Source of the DNA: Lotus japonicus
Lineage: Eukaryota; Streptophyta; Magnoliopsida; Fabales; Fabaceae
Assembly: GCF_012489685.1 (NCBI RefSeq)
Contig: NC_080042.1
Span: 31,067,158-31,131,157 of the forward strand
Reading direction: 5' to 3'
DNA length: 64,000 nucleotides
The position numbers and the translations under genes are program-made. Below, piece by piece: positions 45,191 through 54,567 of the stretch. Under the pieces are notes generated by a model. It made no database searches. It was not told the DNA's origin and worked only from the letters and a program-made list of their open reading frames with translations. Position 1 is the first letter of the stretch, and every line of letters begins with the position of its first letter.

Positions 45191-48075
45191 ATGGTGAGAC
45201 AAACCAGAACTGAAGCCGCGGATTCAACTAGGTTCCCTCACATGGTAGTGGGTCAAGCTACAGGCCAATTGGGTCCTGAAGCTCCTGATCAAGGTCAAGC
45301 TCAAGGGCAGATAATTCCGATTGCAGAACGGGGCTGTGCCGTTCACTGCGTGTACGCTCCTGAAGAACTTCAAGTACTGGCAGAATGGAGATTCGACCTC
45401 GACAATCTTGCTGCAAATGGGTATGATCTTCGTCCTGAAGTCCGTGTTCAAGGCTGGGAAAATTACTTCAACAGGCTTCGAGGACCCGTGTATGACAAAT
45501 TGGTCAAGGAATTCTGGAAGCATGCCGACTGCGATGACACTCAGGTGGTCTCCCACATTGCTGGAAGGAGAATCATAATTACTGAGAAGTCATTCGTGAA
45601 TCTGCTGAGTGCAGAAACTGCAAATGGGTATCGATTTCAACTGACAGAATCGAAGCTGAAACCCAAAACCAAGGATACAATCAACAAGGCCCTGTACACC
45701 ACATACAAACCGGGCAAGACTGATTACAAGGTGGTGGATCTTCATCCCAAGCTCAGAATCTGGCACAAGATTCTGCTACACTGTATCAACCAGAGGCCAA
45801 AGGGCAGTTCCCCAGATTACATCAACTTCTGCCAGAAGGCGATGTTATTCTTCATCCAAGACAAGAAGAAGATCTGCCTCCCCTTCTTCCTGTTCTCTTA
45901 CTTGAAGTAGTGTATCAAGAAGTCCAGAACTACTGCCTCCATCAAGTCCGCCATCAGGTATATTCCCTTTGGGAGAATGCTATCAGATCTCTTCATTGAG
46001 AGCAACCTCGTGCAAGATCTGATCAATGCTGGATGCATAGAGGATCTGACCACAATCGTCAGTGATATCTTCACTGCCAATTCTCTGAAGAAGATGGGTT
46101 TGGTCCAGAAGAAAATTGCCCCAGCTCATGAAGATACATCTTCTGAAATCAGACAGAGAAGGGTGCCTCTGAACGACTATCCTTTGTGGACCCAGGCAGA
46201 CAATCCAGAAGCCATCAGGTGCTATGTAGAAGATCTTAACGCACAAGGCTTTGAGATTGATGTAGATGAATTCTTCAGAAGATTGCCCCTAGCTCAAGAG
46301 TTTGACTCTCCTCCCAAGAGGAAAGTTCAGAGGAAGATGGTCTTAGAAGAATCCTCTGAGGAATCTGATGTCCCTCTGACTAAGAAGAAGAAGGCTGACC
46401 AGCCTAAGAGGAAACATGATGAAACCACCAAGCCAGATGATGGTGATGATGGTAATCATGAAGATGGTCCTTCTCCTCCCAAGAAGAAGAAGAAACAAGT
46501 CAGAATCATGGTGAAACCTACACGTGTGGAGCATGCTGCTACAGTCATCAGGATGGAGACTTCTGCCAGAGTGACTCGCTCTGCCGTGCGTACAAGTAAG
46601 TCTGCTATCATTGAATCTGATGATGATTTGAATTCATTTGATGCACTCCCCATCTCTGCTATGCTCAAACAATCTTCAAACTCACTCACTACTATTCCTG
46701 AGTCCCAACCAGCTGCACAAACCATTTCTCCACCCCATTCACCAAGGTCTTCATTTTTCCAACCTTCTCCAAATGAAGCACCTCTCTGGAACATGCTTCA
46801 GAACCAACCTTCTAGACAAGATGAACCAACCTCTCCCATTACCATCCAATACAACCCATTGACTTCTGAACCCATAATTCCTGAACAACCAGTTCTTGAT
46901 GAACCAGAACCTGAATCCAGAACGTCTGATCACTCTGTCCCTAGAGCATCAGAACGTCTGGTTGCCAGAACCACAGATACAGATTCTTCAACTGCCTATA
47001 CACCTGTATCATTCCCAATCAATGTTGCTGACTCCTCACCTTCAAATAACTCTGAGTCACTTCGTAAGTTTATGGAGGTCAGAAAAGAAAAAGTGTCTGC
47101 CATCCCACAGTATTACCTCACATGTCCCAGCCCTAGGCAATATCCTGGACCTAGACCTGAACGTCTAGTTGACCCAGATGAACCTATCCTGGCTGCTCCT
47201 TTACATGAGGCAGACCCTTTGGCTCAACAAGCTCAACCTGACCCTGTCCATCAAGAGCCAGTTCAATCAGAACCAGAACACTCTGTGTCTAACCACTCTT
47301 CGGTTAGATCACCATAACCTCAGGTTGAAACCTCTGAACCAAACCTTGGAGCCTCTGAACCAAATGTCCAAACCTTTAACATTGGCTCTCCTTAAGGGTT
47401 TCTGAGGCAAACAGTAGCAATCACCCAACCTCTCCAGAAACCAACCTCTCCATAGTTCCCTACACTTACCTCAGACCAACCTCTCTCTCTGAGTGCATCA
47501 ATGTCTTTAATCATGAAGCTTCTTTGATGCTACGCAACGTGCAAGGTCACACTGACCAGAGTGAGAATGATGAATCTGTTGCTGACGAGTGGAATAGTCT
47601 GAGTACTTGGCTAGTAGCTCAGGTTCCTATCATGATGCAACATCTGACTGCAAAAAGGGATCAGAGGATCGAGGCTGCAAAGCAGAGGTTTGCAAGAAGG
47701 GTGGCCCTTCATGAACAACAACAAAGACATAAGCTTCTTGAAGTTGTTGAAGAGGCCCGAAGAAAGCAAGAGCAAGCAGAAGAAGCTGCGCGTCATGCAG
47801 CCGCTCAAGCTGAACAAGCAAGGTTAGAGGCAGAGCGACTTGAAGCTGAAGCTGAAGCCCTTAGATGCCAAGCACTTGCACCAGTGGTCTTTACACATGA
47901 TGCTTCTGCTTTCATTCCAATTCATCAATCTGCTCAGAATTTTCCTTCAAGCTCCACCCAGTCAAGCTCTTCCAGACTCGCTGTCGTGGAACAACGTCTC
48001 GATACTCATGAGACTCTGTTGACGGACATGAAGCAAATTCTTCAGGAACTTCTGCGACGCTCTGATAAACCCTAG
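45191..48075 (+). pseudogene. Copia-2 third ORF (env-like position), broken
   Basis: ATG 45191 opens MVRQTRTEAADSTRFPHMVV. A globular part follows (VYDKLVKEFWKHADCDD, VVSHIAGRRIIITEKSFVNLL, LRIWHKILLHCINQR, INFCQKAMLFFIQDKKKI), resembling the 'putative plant transposon protein' domain. A TAG at 45908-45910 interrupts it; the same frame continues (about 45911-47317) with basic clusters (KRKVQRKM, PKKKKKQVR) and a long Pro/Ser/Glu-rich region. The frame then changes near 47395 and ends with 47524-48075, a strong Ala/Glu/Arg coiled coil (residues around HEQQQRHKLLEVVEEARRKQ). No signal peptide or membrane segment was seen, so a role as an envelope is not supported; nuclear-type basic signals are. 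Confidence 0.72.
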
Positions 48076-48188
48076 CTTAGGAATCTTCGTTTTCCCTCCT
48101 AACTTCGTTTTATTTTAACTTCTGTTTATTTTTTCCTTAAGTTTCCTTAGTTTTTCTCCTTTGTTAGTTGTTATTTATCTTTGCACAT

Positions 48189-48210
48189 ACATATATATAT
48201 ATATATATAT
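48189..48210. repeat. (TA)n microsatellite in copia-2
   Basis: Eleven TA units downstream of the third ORF. Confidence 0.85.
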
Positions 48211-48239
48211 ATTTGTCACATGTGTTTGACAATATTTTC

Positions 48240-48245
48240 TTTATT
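48240..48245 (-). terminator. Poly(A) signal for the antisense ORF
   Basis: AATAAA on the minus strand, 48 bases after the antisense stop codon. Confidence 0.45.
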
Positions 48246-48292
48246 CATAATATTTATGCTTTTAACATCATACATTTCTTCTTTCCTAAAGT

Positions 48293-48685
48293 CTAGAATG
48301 GAGGATCTCTCCTCATTCTTCTGCACTCTTGGCGCTGCCCTGACCTCTCTTTCTCCACACGATCCAGTGAATACTGGATGTTGTTGAGACTGACGTTTAG
48401 CTCATTCCTCTCCAGAATCTCTTCTGTTGTCTTGAGCTTCTTTGCTATCATTTCCTTTTCTTCCAGCAGCTTCAGTTCAAGCTGGTTGAGTTCCTGCACT
48501 TCCTCCACGAAGGCAAGGAATTCCTTCAAGTCATTCTTCAGCTCTGGACAAAGGTCATCCTCAAGCAGTGTCCTCGTCAGCTCTGGAATGGTCTTTGTAC
48601 CCTCTGGATGCCTTATGTTAAGAAACATATCCTCTTCGAAGGCCTTCCTTCTGAGCTCTTCCAATGCAATCATGTATGATGCCAT
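48293..48685 (-). CDS. Intact antisense ORF of copia-2, coiled-coil protein of unknown function
   Basis: 130 codons opposite to all other genes of the element, between the third ORF and the polypurine tract. ATG at 48685 has A at -3 and G at +4. It begins MASYMIALEELRRKAFEEDM. Residues about 45-100 are Leu/Glu/Lys-rich with heptad spacing (EEVQELNQLELKLLEEKEM), predicting a coiled coil. The end is basic (RMRRDPPF). No zinc finger or membrane segment. A TATA box (CTATATAAAG, minus) lies about 60 bases upstream of the ATG and AATAAA 48 bases after the stop. It is uninterrupted although sense ORFs around it are broken. Family and function are not known to me. Confidence 0.55.
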   Translation of the reverse strand: MASYMIALEELRRKAFEEDMFLNIRHPEGTKTIPELTRTLLEDDLCPELKNDLKEFLAFVEEVQELNQLELKLLEEKEMIAKKLKTTEEILERNELNVSLNNIQYSLDRVEKERSGQRQECRRMRRDPPF

Positions 48686-48739
48686 TCTTTTTCTTTTGAT
48701 GAATTGATCGAGTTGTGAAGCTTACCCTCATCTACCTCG

Positions 48740-48749
48740 CTTTATATAG
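48740..48749 (-). promoter_or_regulatory. TATA box for the antisense ORF
   Basis: Minus strand CTATATAAAG, 55-64 bases upstream of the ATG at 48685. The spacing fits a plant promoter with a transcription start about 30 bases downstream. Confidence 0.5.
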
Positions 48750-49487
48750 CTTCATTCTCTTCTTGGAAGTTATTGCTCCTACAGTTTCTCGAGGTTAAGT
48801 CCTTGGTAACTGCAGTTCTCTTTACTCCCGTGGCCGGTGGTAAACGTTTCGTCTTTTGCATTAACTCCCTTCTTTAACTCGCTTAACTCTCATTCATGCA
48901 TCGTTTATTTTCTCCATTTTCTTAAACTTAGACCTTCTCTAAGGGGGAGTACCTTGTACTTCAAGCTAAGTTTTTTTTTTCACACCCCATGCTTTTTGCT
49001 TATGACAAAAAGGGGGAGTACACCCAGTTTTTGATGTGTAAGCTGTGTTAGTGTGATTTATTTTTCTTTTGGAGAATTTAAGAGTTCCACCTTTATGACC
49101 ATAGATGTGTCACTGGGCAAATACAAGGAATACATTTCACTTCTTCTGAAGTGATTATATTTGGCTCTGATGACATTTGACTCTGATACCACTTATCGTT
49201 GACTCTGATTACTTATGCGCTCTGATTATTCTATTTTCATCTATGTCATAAGTTTTTCACTCTGAACTCTTATATTATTTAGCTCAGAATCTAGACTTTT
49301 CTAACGTTTTCATCAAGTATTAGATTCAGGGGGAGCTAAGCTCAGAATCAAGCAGTGACTTGAATTCAGAATGAGCAAGATAAACTATTCACATCAGGAT
49401 AAGTCTTATTCTATATCCCTAAACTCTGAGTGAATTCAGTTTATTGTTTAAGAATTGTTCATCAAAAATCTTAGTTTTGTCATCATC
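48750..49487 (+). other. Copia-2 3' non-coding region
   Basis: No sense ORF. It contains AAAGGGGGAGTA motifs at about 48937-48950 and 49009-49020, resembling the polypurine tract at 49488 and perhaps old or secondary plus-strand primers. On the minus strand it is the upstream region of the antisense ORF. Confidence 0.5.
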
Positions 49488-49501
49488 AAAAAGGGGGAGA
49501 T
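49488..49501 (+). promoter_or_regulatory. Copia-2 polypurine tract
   Basis: AAAAAGGGGGAGATT immediately before the 3' LTR. Confidence 0.88.
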
Positions 49502-50714
49502 TGTAAGATCAAGTTTTGATCTAGTAGTACAACTCTATGTTTTGATGATTACAAGTTAACCTTTTTATATGAACAATTGTGGTACTCTAACGTGTTTTTC
49601 TGAGTGTGCTATTTACAGGCTCTGACCTTAATTCAATCTCACACAAATCAGAAGCACTGTGCATAAAGAGTGACCCAAGCAACGCTTTCGCAACATCTAT
49701 GTTCACTCTGAACAGTAGAAATGCTACAGAAGATCTGAAGTTATACAAGCTCTTATAAGGACTCAGTCACTAGAAGTTCTGAAGATCCAGAAGTTCTGAC
49801 AACCAAGAAACTCTGAAGGTTCAGATGTTCTGATGGTGTAGAAGACTCTGAAGATCCAGAAGCTGAATAGTGGAAACTCTGATGTCCAGAAGCGAGAAAC
49901 TCTGAAGACCATGTACTTCCCTCTGAGTTCAGAATCAGAAGATACAACGGTCAGAGGATCTGTGCTTTCCCTCTGACTCTGATCAACCGGCTTCACAAGT
50001 TCCAACAAGAAGCATTCCCCTGATCAGAAGTCTGCTAGGTTTAAAGGTCAAGTCACTATCCAAGTACAAAAGCAAATGTACTGTTCTGACGACCTACCTA
50101 ACGTTCTCAGCCACAGTAGAAGCTGGAATTTCCAGAACTGCCCTCCAACGGTAGCATTTCCATGCAGCGTTCAAACCCTAATCCTTGGAGTATAAATAGA
50201 GGCTGAATATTGAAAGATGCGGTTAGAAGAATTACACACGCGCAAGCTATACTGAAAAACTTCTAAGCATTCTTTCATCTGAAATTCATTGTGTTTACTA
50301 TTAGCTTTTCAGAAGCAAATCTCTTGTAAACATTCTTTCTTAAACAGTTGTTTAGTTACCTTTAGGAGATCAAGGTTGATCGGATCCTAGAGAAGACTAA
50401 GAGAGTGAATCTTAGTGTGAGGTAAGTCAGTGTAATTGTTAGTCACTTGTAGGTTTCAAGTGCAGTTGTAACACTTTACCTGATTAGTGGATTGCCTTCA
50501 TTCTAAGAAGGAAGAAATCACCTTAACGGGTGGACTGGATTAGCTTGAGGGATTTATCAAGTGAACCAGGATAAAAATCCTTGTGTGCTTTTCTATCTCT
50601 TATCTTTAGCACTTAGTTCTCGAAAAGATTTGTTTAAATCTTCAAGGTGGAAGTTTTATCTTGAAAACGTTATTCAAACCCCCCCCCCCCTTTCTACCGT
50701 TTTTCATACCTTCA
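49502..50714 (+). repeat. Copia-2 3' LTR
   Basis: 1213 bp, about 14 substitutions and a longer poly-C run (about 50680-50690) compared with the 5' LTR. TATAAATAG at 50191-50199. Followed by the duplication GAAGT (50715-50719). Confidence 0.93.
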
Positions 50715-50950
50715 GAAGTCATTGATACTTGATAGTAAATCTTGGCGATGCCAAGGACTTGATGTAGCCCTATCGTTCTAGGTGTGAACCTGGATAAAAT
50801 GCTGGTGTGCATTGTCTACTTTCCTTGCTACTCATTTCCGCTGCACTAAACAATTTCAACAAAGATGATGAATCTTTCAATCGTTTGGAAATCAAAGATT
50901 TTTTATGGCACAATTCAAACCCTCATTTCTTGTGCAATTCTGATAAACTT
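50715..50950 (+). mobile_element. Fragment of an older copia LTR (3' third)
   Basis: Shows the same order of blocks as 22612-22860 in the copia solo LTR: TTGATACTTG, GTAGCCC.ATCGTT, GTGAACC..GATAAA, TTCCGCTGCACTAAAC and AATTCAAACCC. About 80% alike by eye. Copia-2 landed at its left edge. Confidence 0.65.
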
Positions 50951-50959
50951 CAAAGGCTC

Positions 50960-51060
50960 ATCATCCCTCCCCTAGAGTGTATTGTGTGAGGATTGAACCC
51001 AAGAGCTCTTCCCACACACTCACTCTGCAATGTCAACTGATCTACCACTCTTGAGTAACT
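50960..51060 (-). mobile_element. Probable tRNA-derived SINE fragment
   Basis: Minus strand reads GTGGTAGATCAGTTGACATT (A-box-like) and, about 35 bases later, GGGTTCAATCCTC (B box GGTTCAATCC). This is the spacing of a pol III promoter. It lacks an A-tail and defined ends. The rest does not form a convincing cloverleaf, so not a tRNA gene. Confidence 0.45.
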
Positions 51061-51116
51061 GGAGGTTGCCTTTGTTCCAACATAAATGTAGCTTTGGAGG
51101 TTGCCTTTGTTCCAAT
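51061..51116. repeat. Short direct repeat, 20 bp twice
   Basis: GGAGGTTGCCTTTGTTCCAA at 51061-51080 and 51097-51116, separated by 16 bases. Confidence 0.85.
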
Positions 51117-51664
51117 TAATTAAGAACTCAATTAATTTTACAGCTTCCATAGTTTTAATTCAATCAATATTCAGATCAAAACCCAAAAAGAGGAAAACCG
51201 TGAAGGAGAAAAAAAACCCGATTTTGAGAGTGGAAAAGGGAAAAACAAGTCAAAGAGGTGTTGGTATGGAAAATTGGGGCAGATTATACATACAGTGCAC
51301 ATCAACCCATGAAGATCGACGGGCGAGGAGGGTGGGAGGCACGGCGTGACGGGCGAGGATGAGGAGGGAGGCGCGGTGGACTGGTTTGGTGGTTTGGTGG
51401 CTTGGTGGCTGCTTGGGTAGTTGGGTGGGAGCCTGGGAGGGACTTAGGGTACGTCGTACGCGAGAGGAAGAGAGACATAGTGATTGAGTGAGAGAAGTAA
51501 GTGAGTGTGGGTCTTTGGTGCAAAACTAGGTCTACTAGCATAATTTAAAATTTTCAAGGGGTTCAAAAAAATTATATAGGGGGTTAAATGCAATTTTTTT
51601 TTGTGCAAAACTAGGTCTACTAGTATAATTTATAATTTATATATTCTCTAATTCACGTTTCTCT
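51117..51664. other. Unassigned flank of the chromovirus
   Basis: No gene recognised. 51310-51440 is G-rich. The motif GCAAAACTAGGTCTACTAG occurs twice (about 51520-51540 and 51604-51624), a direct repeat of about 30 bp including its flanks. Confidence 0.4.
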
Positions 51665-51669
51665 CCTCT
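51665..51669. repeat. 5-bp target duplication, left (chromovirus)
   Basis: CCTCT; exact copy at 60755-60759. Confidence 0.85.
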
Positions 51670-52842
51670 TGTAACGCTCCGAGTACGTCGCTCGATGGCT
51701 AGCGGGGTCAACCACCCACGAACCGGGGTCATCCTGGTCTATCATCTCGTATCTAATCCCCCCCCGAAGGGTGGACCATTGTGAACCAGTCCGCGATAGA
51801 CATCTGACAAAGGGCGTTGTCCGCCAAAACACACACAGAAGACGCGAGGGTTTACTCCAAAGAATTATGTAAATAATACCACCAATAGATACAAATAAGA
51901 GATTAGCCACTTAGGCTTATAGCTAGAGATAGCATCCTAGGGTTGCATATTCCACAATGAATATAAACGGCAGTAACGGCAGATAGCATGCATCAAATGG
52001 GATTAACAAATAACAAAACACACTCAACAACTAAGTCAGTATGCATGTTGCATGAAATGCAAATGACGGTTAACCCAGTTAACCAATATGCATTCCGGAA
52101 AGATGGACATCAACGGATCAGCCCTAACACCAGCCACGGTGGGACCATTTCGGCCCGCATGCCTCTTACTCCAACAACAACGGTAGTCAGATCAGCAGTA
52201 AACCCGTGAATCCTAAGATAGGTTTTGGCGACACAAATCCAAAACTCAAAAGAGGTTTCCTTGTATTTTAGGTGACTAATGCAAAGTCGGTGTAAAACTA
52301 TTTTACCCGATAAGTTGCTTTTTGCATCGGATGTCGGAATAGAAAACTTCCTTCTGAAGAAAGATTGAAATCATCAAGAGAAATGGGTGTACGCGTGTGG
52401 AATCTTCATTAGAAGCTCCGAATAGAAAAAGTCCTCATCGTCGGTTAGGGTTCTTGAACTATCAGGGTTTTAGTTTCGGCAAACTTCCGAGGATTGGAAT
52501 CGGACGTTCGTAGATTCTAAAGTTTCGCCTTGAAACGCTTGTCATGGAAAGGAATAAGAGAAATCCCTATATTCCTTTTGAAGATTTTCGGAATTATTCC
52601 TAAAGTGTTCCAAGGGTGGAACTTAGTCTTTTCCTAAGGTTCTTGTCCTAGGTTTAAGCGAATCGATCGTGCTATACCTTTTATCGATTCTGGTACAATC
52701 CTTAGACTTTTCCTGAACTTTCTCCTTCATAAATTTATTTCATTTGGTAAACTCTTGTTCAGATTTCCCTTCACGATACATCAACCCTAATCGTGAATAG
52801 GATTTTATTTACTTGGCATAAGTTTAAAACTTGGGTCTTACA
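51670..52842 (-). repeat. Chromovirus 3' LTR with a 2-kb internal deletion
   Basis: 1173 bp. It matches the outer parts of 57539-60754; the join at about 52206/52207 skips the segment between about 58075 and 60113 of the other LTR. The lost part includes the TATA-like box at about 60040. Confidence 0.88.
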
Positions 52843-52860
52843 TTACTACCCTCCAAAAAG
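52843..52860 (-). promoter_or_regulatory. Chromovirus polypurine tract
   Basis: CTTTTTGGAGGGTAGTAA on the minus strand, directly before the 3' LTR. Confidence 0.85.
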
Positions 52861-52879
52861 AAAGTTTCGACCTCGAAAC

Positions 52880-54567
52880 TTAAGGGTCAGTAAAAAGTTC
52901 TGGATACTGTTCTTGGATCTTCTCCTTCAGCTCCCATGTCGCATCACCGGTGTCTTTGTTCCAAATGAGTTTCACTAACTCGATCTCTTTTCCCCTCAAC
53001 TGTTTTATCCTGGTGTCACCAATGCTAATTGGCGGTGTCTCGAAAGACAGGTCATCCTTCAACTCTATGTCATCCAGCTCGATAACATGTGTCGGATCCG
53101 CAATATATTTCCTCAGTTGTGACACGTGGAATACGTCATGAATGTTCGATAGAAATGGAGGTAGTGCAATCTGATAAGCGACTGGTCCAATTCGACGAGT
53201 AATTTGATAAGGTCCAATAAACTTCGGCGTAAGCTTCTTTGACTTGATTGCTCGACCAACTCCCGTAGTCTGAGTAACTCGTAGAAATACATGATCTCCT
53301 TCTTCGAATTCCAGAGTTTTGCGCCTTTGATCTGCATAACTCTTCTGTCTACTCTGAGAAGTCTTCATCTTTTCTCTGATCTGCTTGATTTTCTCGGTTG
53401 TCTGTTGCAGAAGTTCCGGTCCTACTAACAGATTTTCTCCGTTTTGATACCAACACAACGGTGTTCTACACTTGCGGCCATACAAAGCCTCATACGGTGC
53501 CATACCTATGCTCGTATGAAAACTGTTGTTGTATGTGAACTCAATCAATGGAAATAGGTTATCCCAACTGCCCTTGTTGTCTAACACGCAAGCTCGTAGC
53601 AAATCCTCCAATGAATGGATTGTCCTCTCAGTCTGTCCATCAGTCTGCGGATGATAAGCAGAACTTAGTCTCAGCCTCGTTCCCAAAGCCTCCTAAAGAG
53701 CTCCCCAAAAATGTGAAGTAAACTTTGGGTCTCGATCGGAAACAATACTTGTCGGTATCCCATGAAGTCGTACAATCTCCGCTATGTATATCTATGATAG
53801 TTTCTCCACGTTGTACGTAGTTCTCACGGGTACGAAATGAGCCGACTTAGTCAATCGATCCACTATTACCCAAATAGAATCATATCCCTTCTGAGTTCTT
53901 GGCAATGCCACTACGAAATCCATTGATATGCTATCCCATTTCCATTCTGGTACATCTAAGCTTTGTAGCATACCTGAAGATTTCTGATGTTCCACCTTTG
54001 CCTTTTGACATGTCAAACATGCAGCTACATACTCAGCCACTTGTCTTTTCATTCCTGGCCACCAAAAATTTACCTTCAAGTCTTGATACATCTTTTTCAT
54101 TCCTGGATGAATGCTCAACTTGCTCTTGTGACCCTTATCCATAATCAACCTTCTCAAGTCAGGGTTGTTAGGTACGCAAACCCTATCCTTACACCGTAGG
54201 ATATTGTCACTTCCTACCTCGAATTCCGGGTCTTTACCTTGACTTACCAAATTCCTTTTCCCGAGCAGAAACTCATCTTGTAACTATTGGTCTCGGATTT
54301 CTTCCATCAATCCAAGCTCAAATCTCTAAATTGTTCCAGCAGTTGAAGCTCCTTAACCATCATCGACGAGATATGCATCTTCCTGCTCAAAGCATTAGCA
54401 ACAACATTCTCCTTTCCAGGATGATATTGCAGAGTAAACTCGTAATCTTTGAGAAATTCCATCCACCGACGTTGTCTCATGTTCAGCTCCTTCTGCTCAA
54501 ACAAGTACTTCAAGCTCTTATGATCACTGAATATGGTGAAATTGCATCCATATAAGTGATGTCTCTA
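52880..54567 (-). pseudogene. Chromovirus pol, second part: RNase H end, integrase, chromodomain
   Basis: Order along the minus strand: [20 protein letters not shown] and [16 protein letters not shown] (RNase H end, 54307-54567), integrase zinc head HPGMKKMYQDL and CLTCQKAKVEHQ, core VDRLTKSAHFVPV, AYHPQTDGQTERT and GMAPYEALYGRKC, the domain KLTPKFIGPYQI, and finally a chromodomain with LRGKEIELVKLIWNKD and ATWELKEKI near the C-terminus (52900-52990). Stops: TAG 54565-54567 (where a Trp is usual), stops and a frame change at about 54250-54310, TAG 53792-53794, TAG 53693-53695. Chromodomains steer integration to marked chromatin in this group. Confidence 0.9.

Larger units (their letters stand above)
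38570..50714 (+). mobile_element. Copia-2: young Sirevirus-like Ty1/copia element
   Basis: 12.1 kb with 1.2-kb LTRs (38570-39777, 49502-50714), perfect GAAGT duplication, primer-binding site, gag, pol, a third sense ORF, an antisense ORF and a polypurine tract. Integrase precedes RT (copia order). The LTRs differ by about 14 substitutions and a poly-C length change by my count (about 1.2%), so the insertion is recent on an evolutionary scale. Coding lesions are few but decisive: a frame change at gag/pol, a one-base deletion in integrase, a stop in RNase H and a stop plus a frame change in the third ORF. Confidence 0.92.

Noticed and set aside
48378..48707. Ser-rich plus-strand frame
   Set aside because: Complement of the antisense ORF; Ser-rich because of the Glu/Leu-rich opposite strand.
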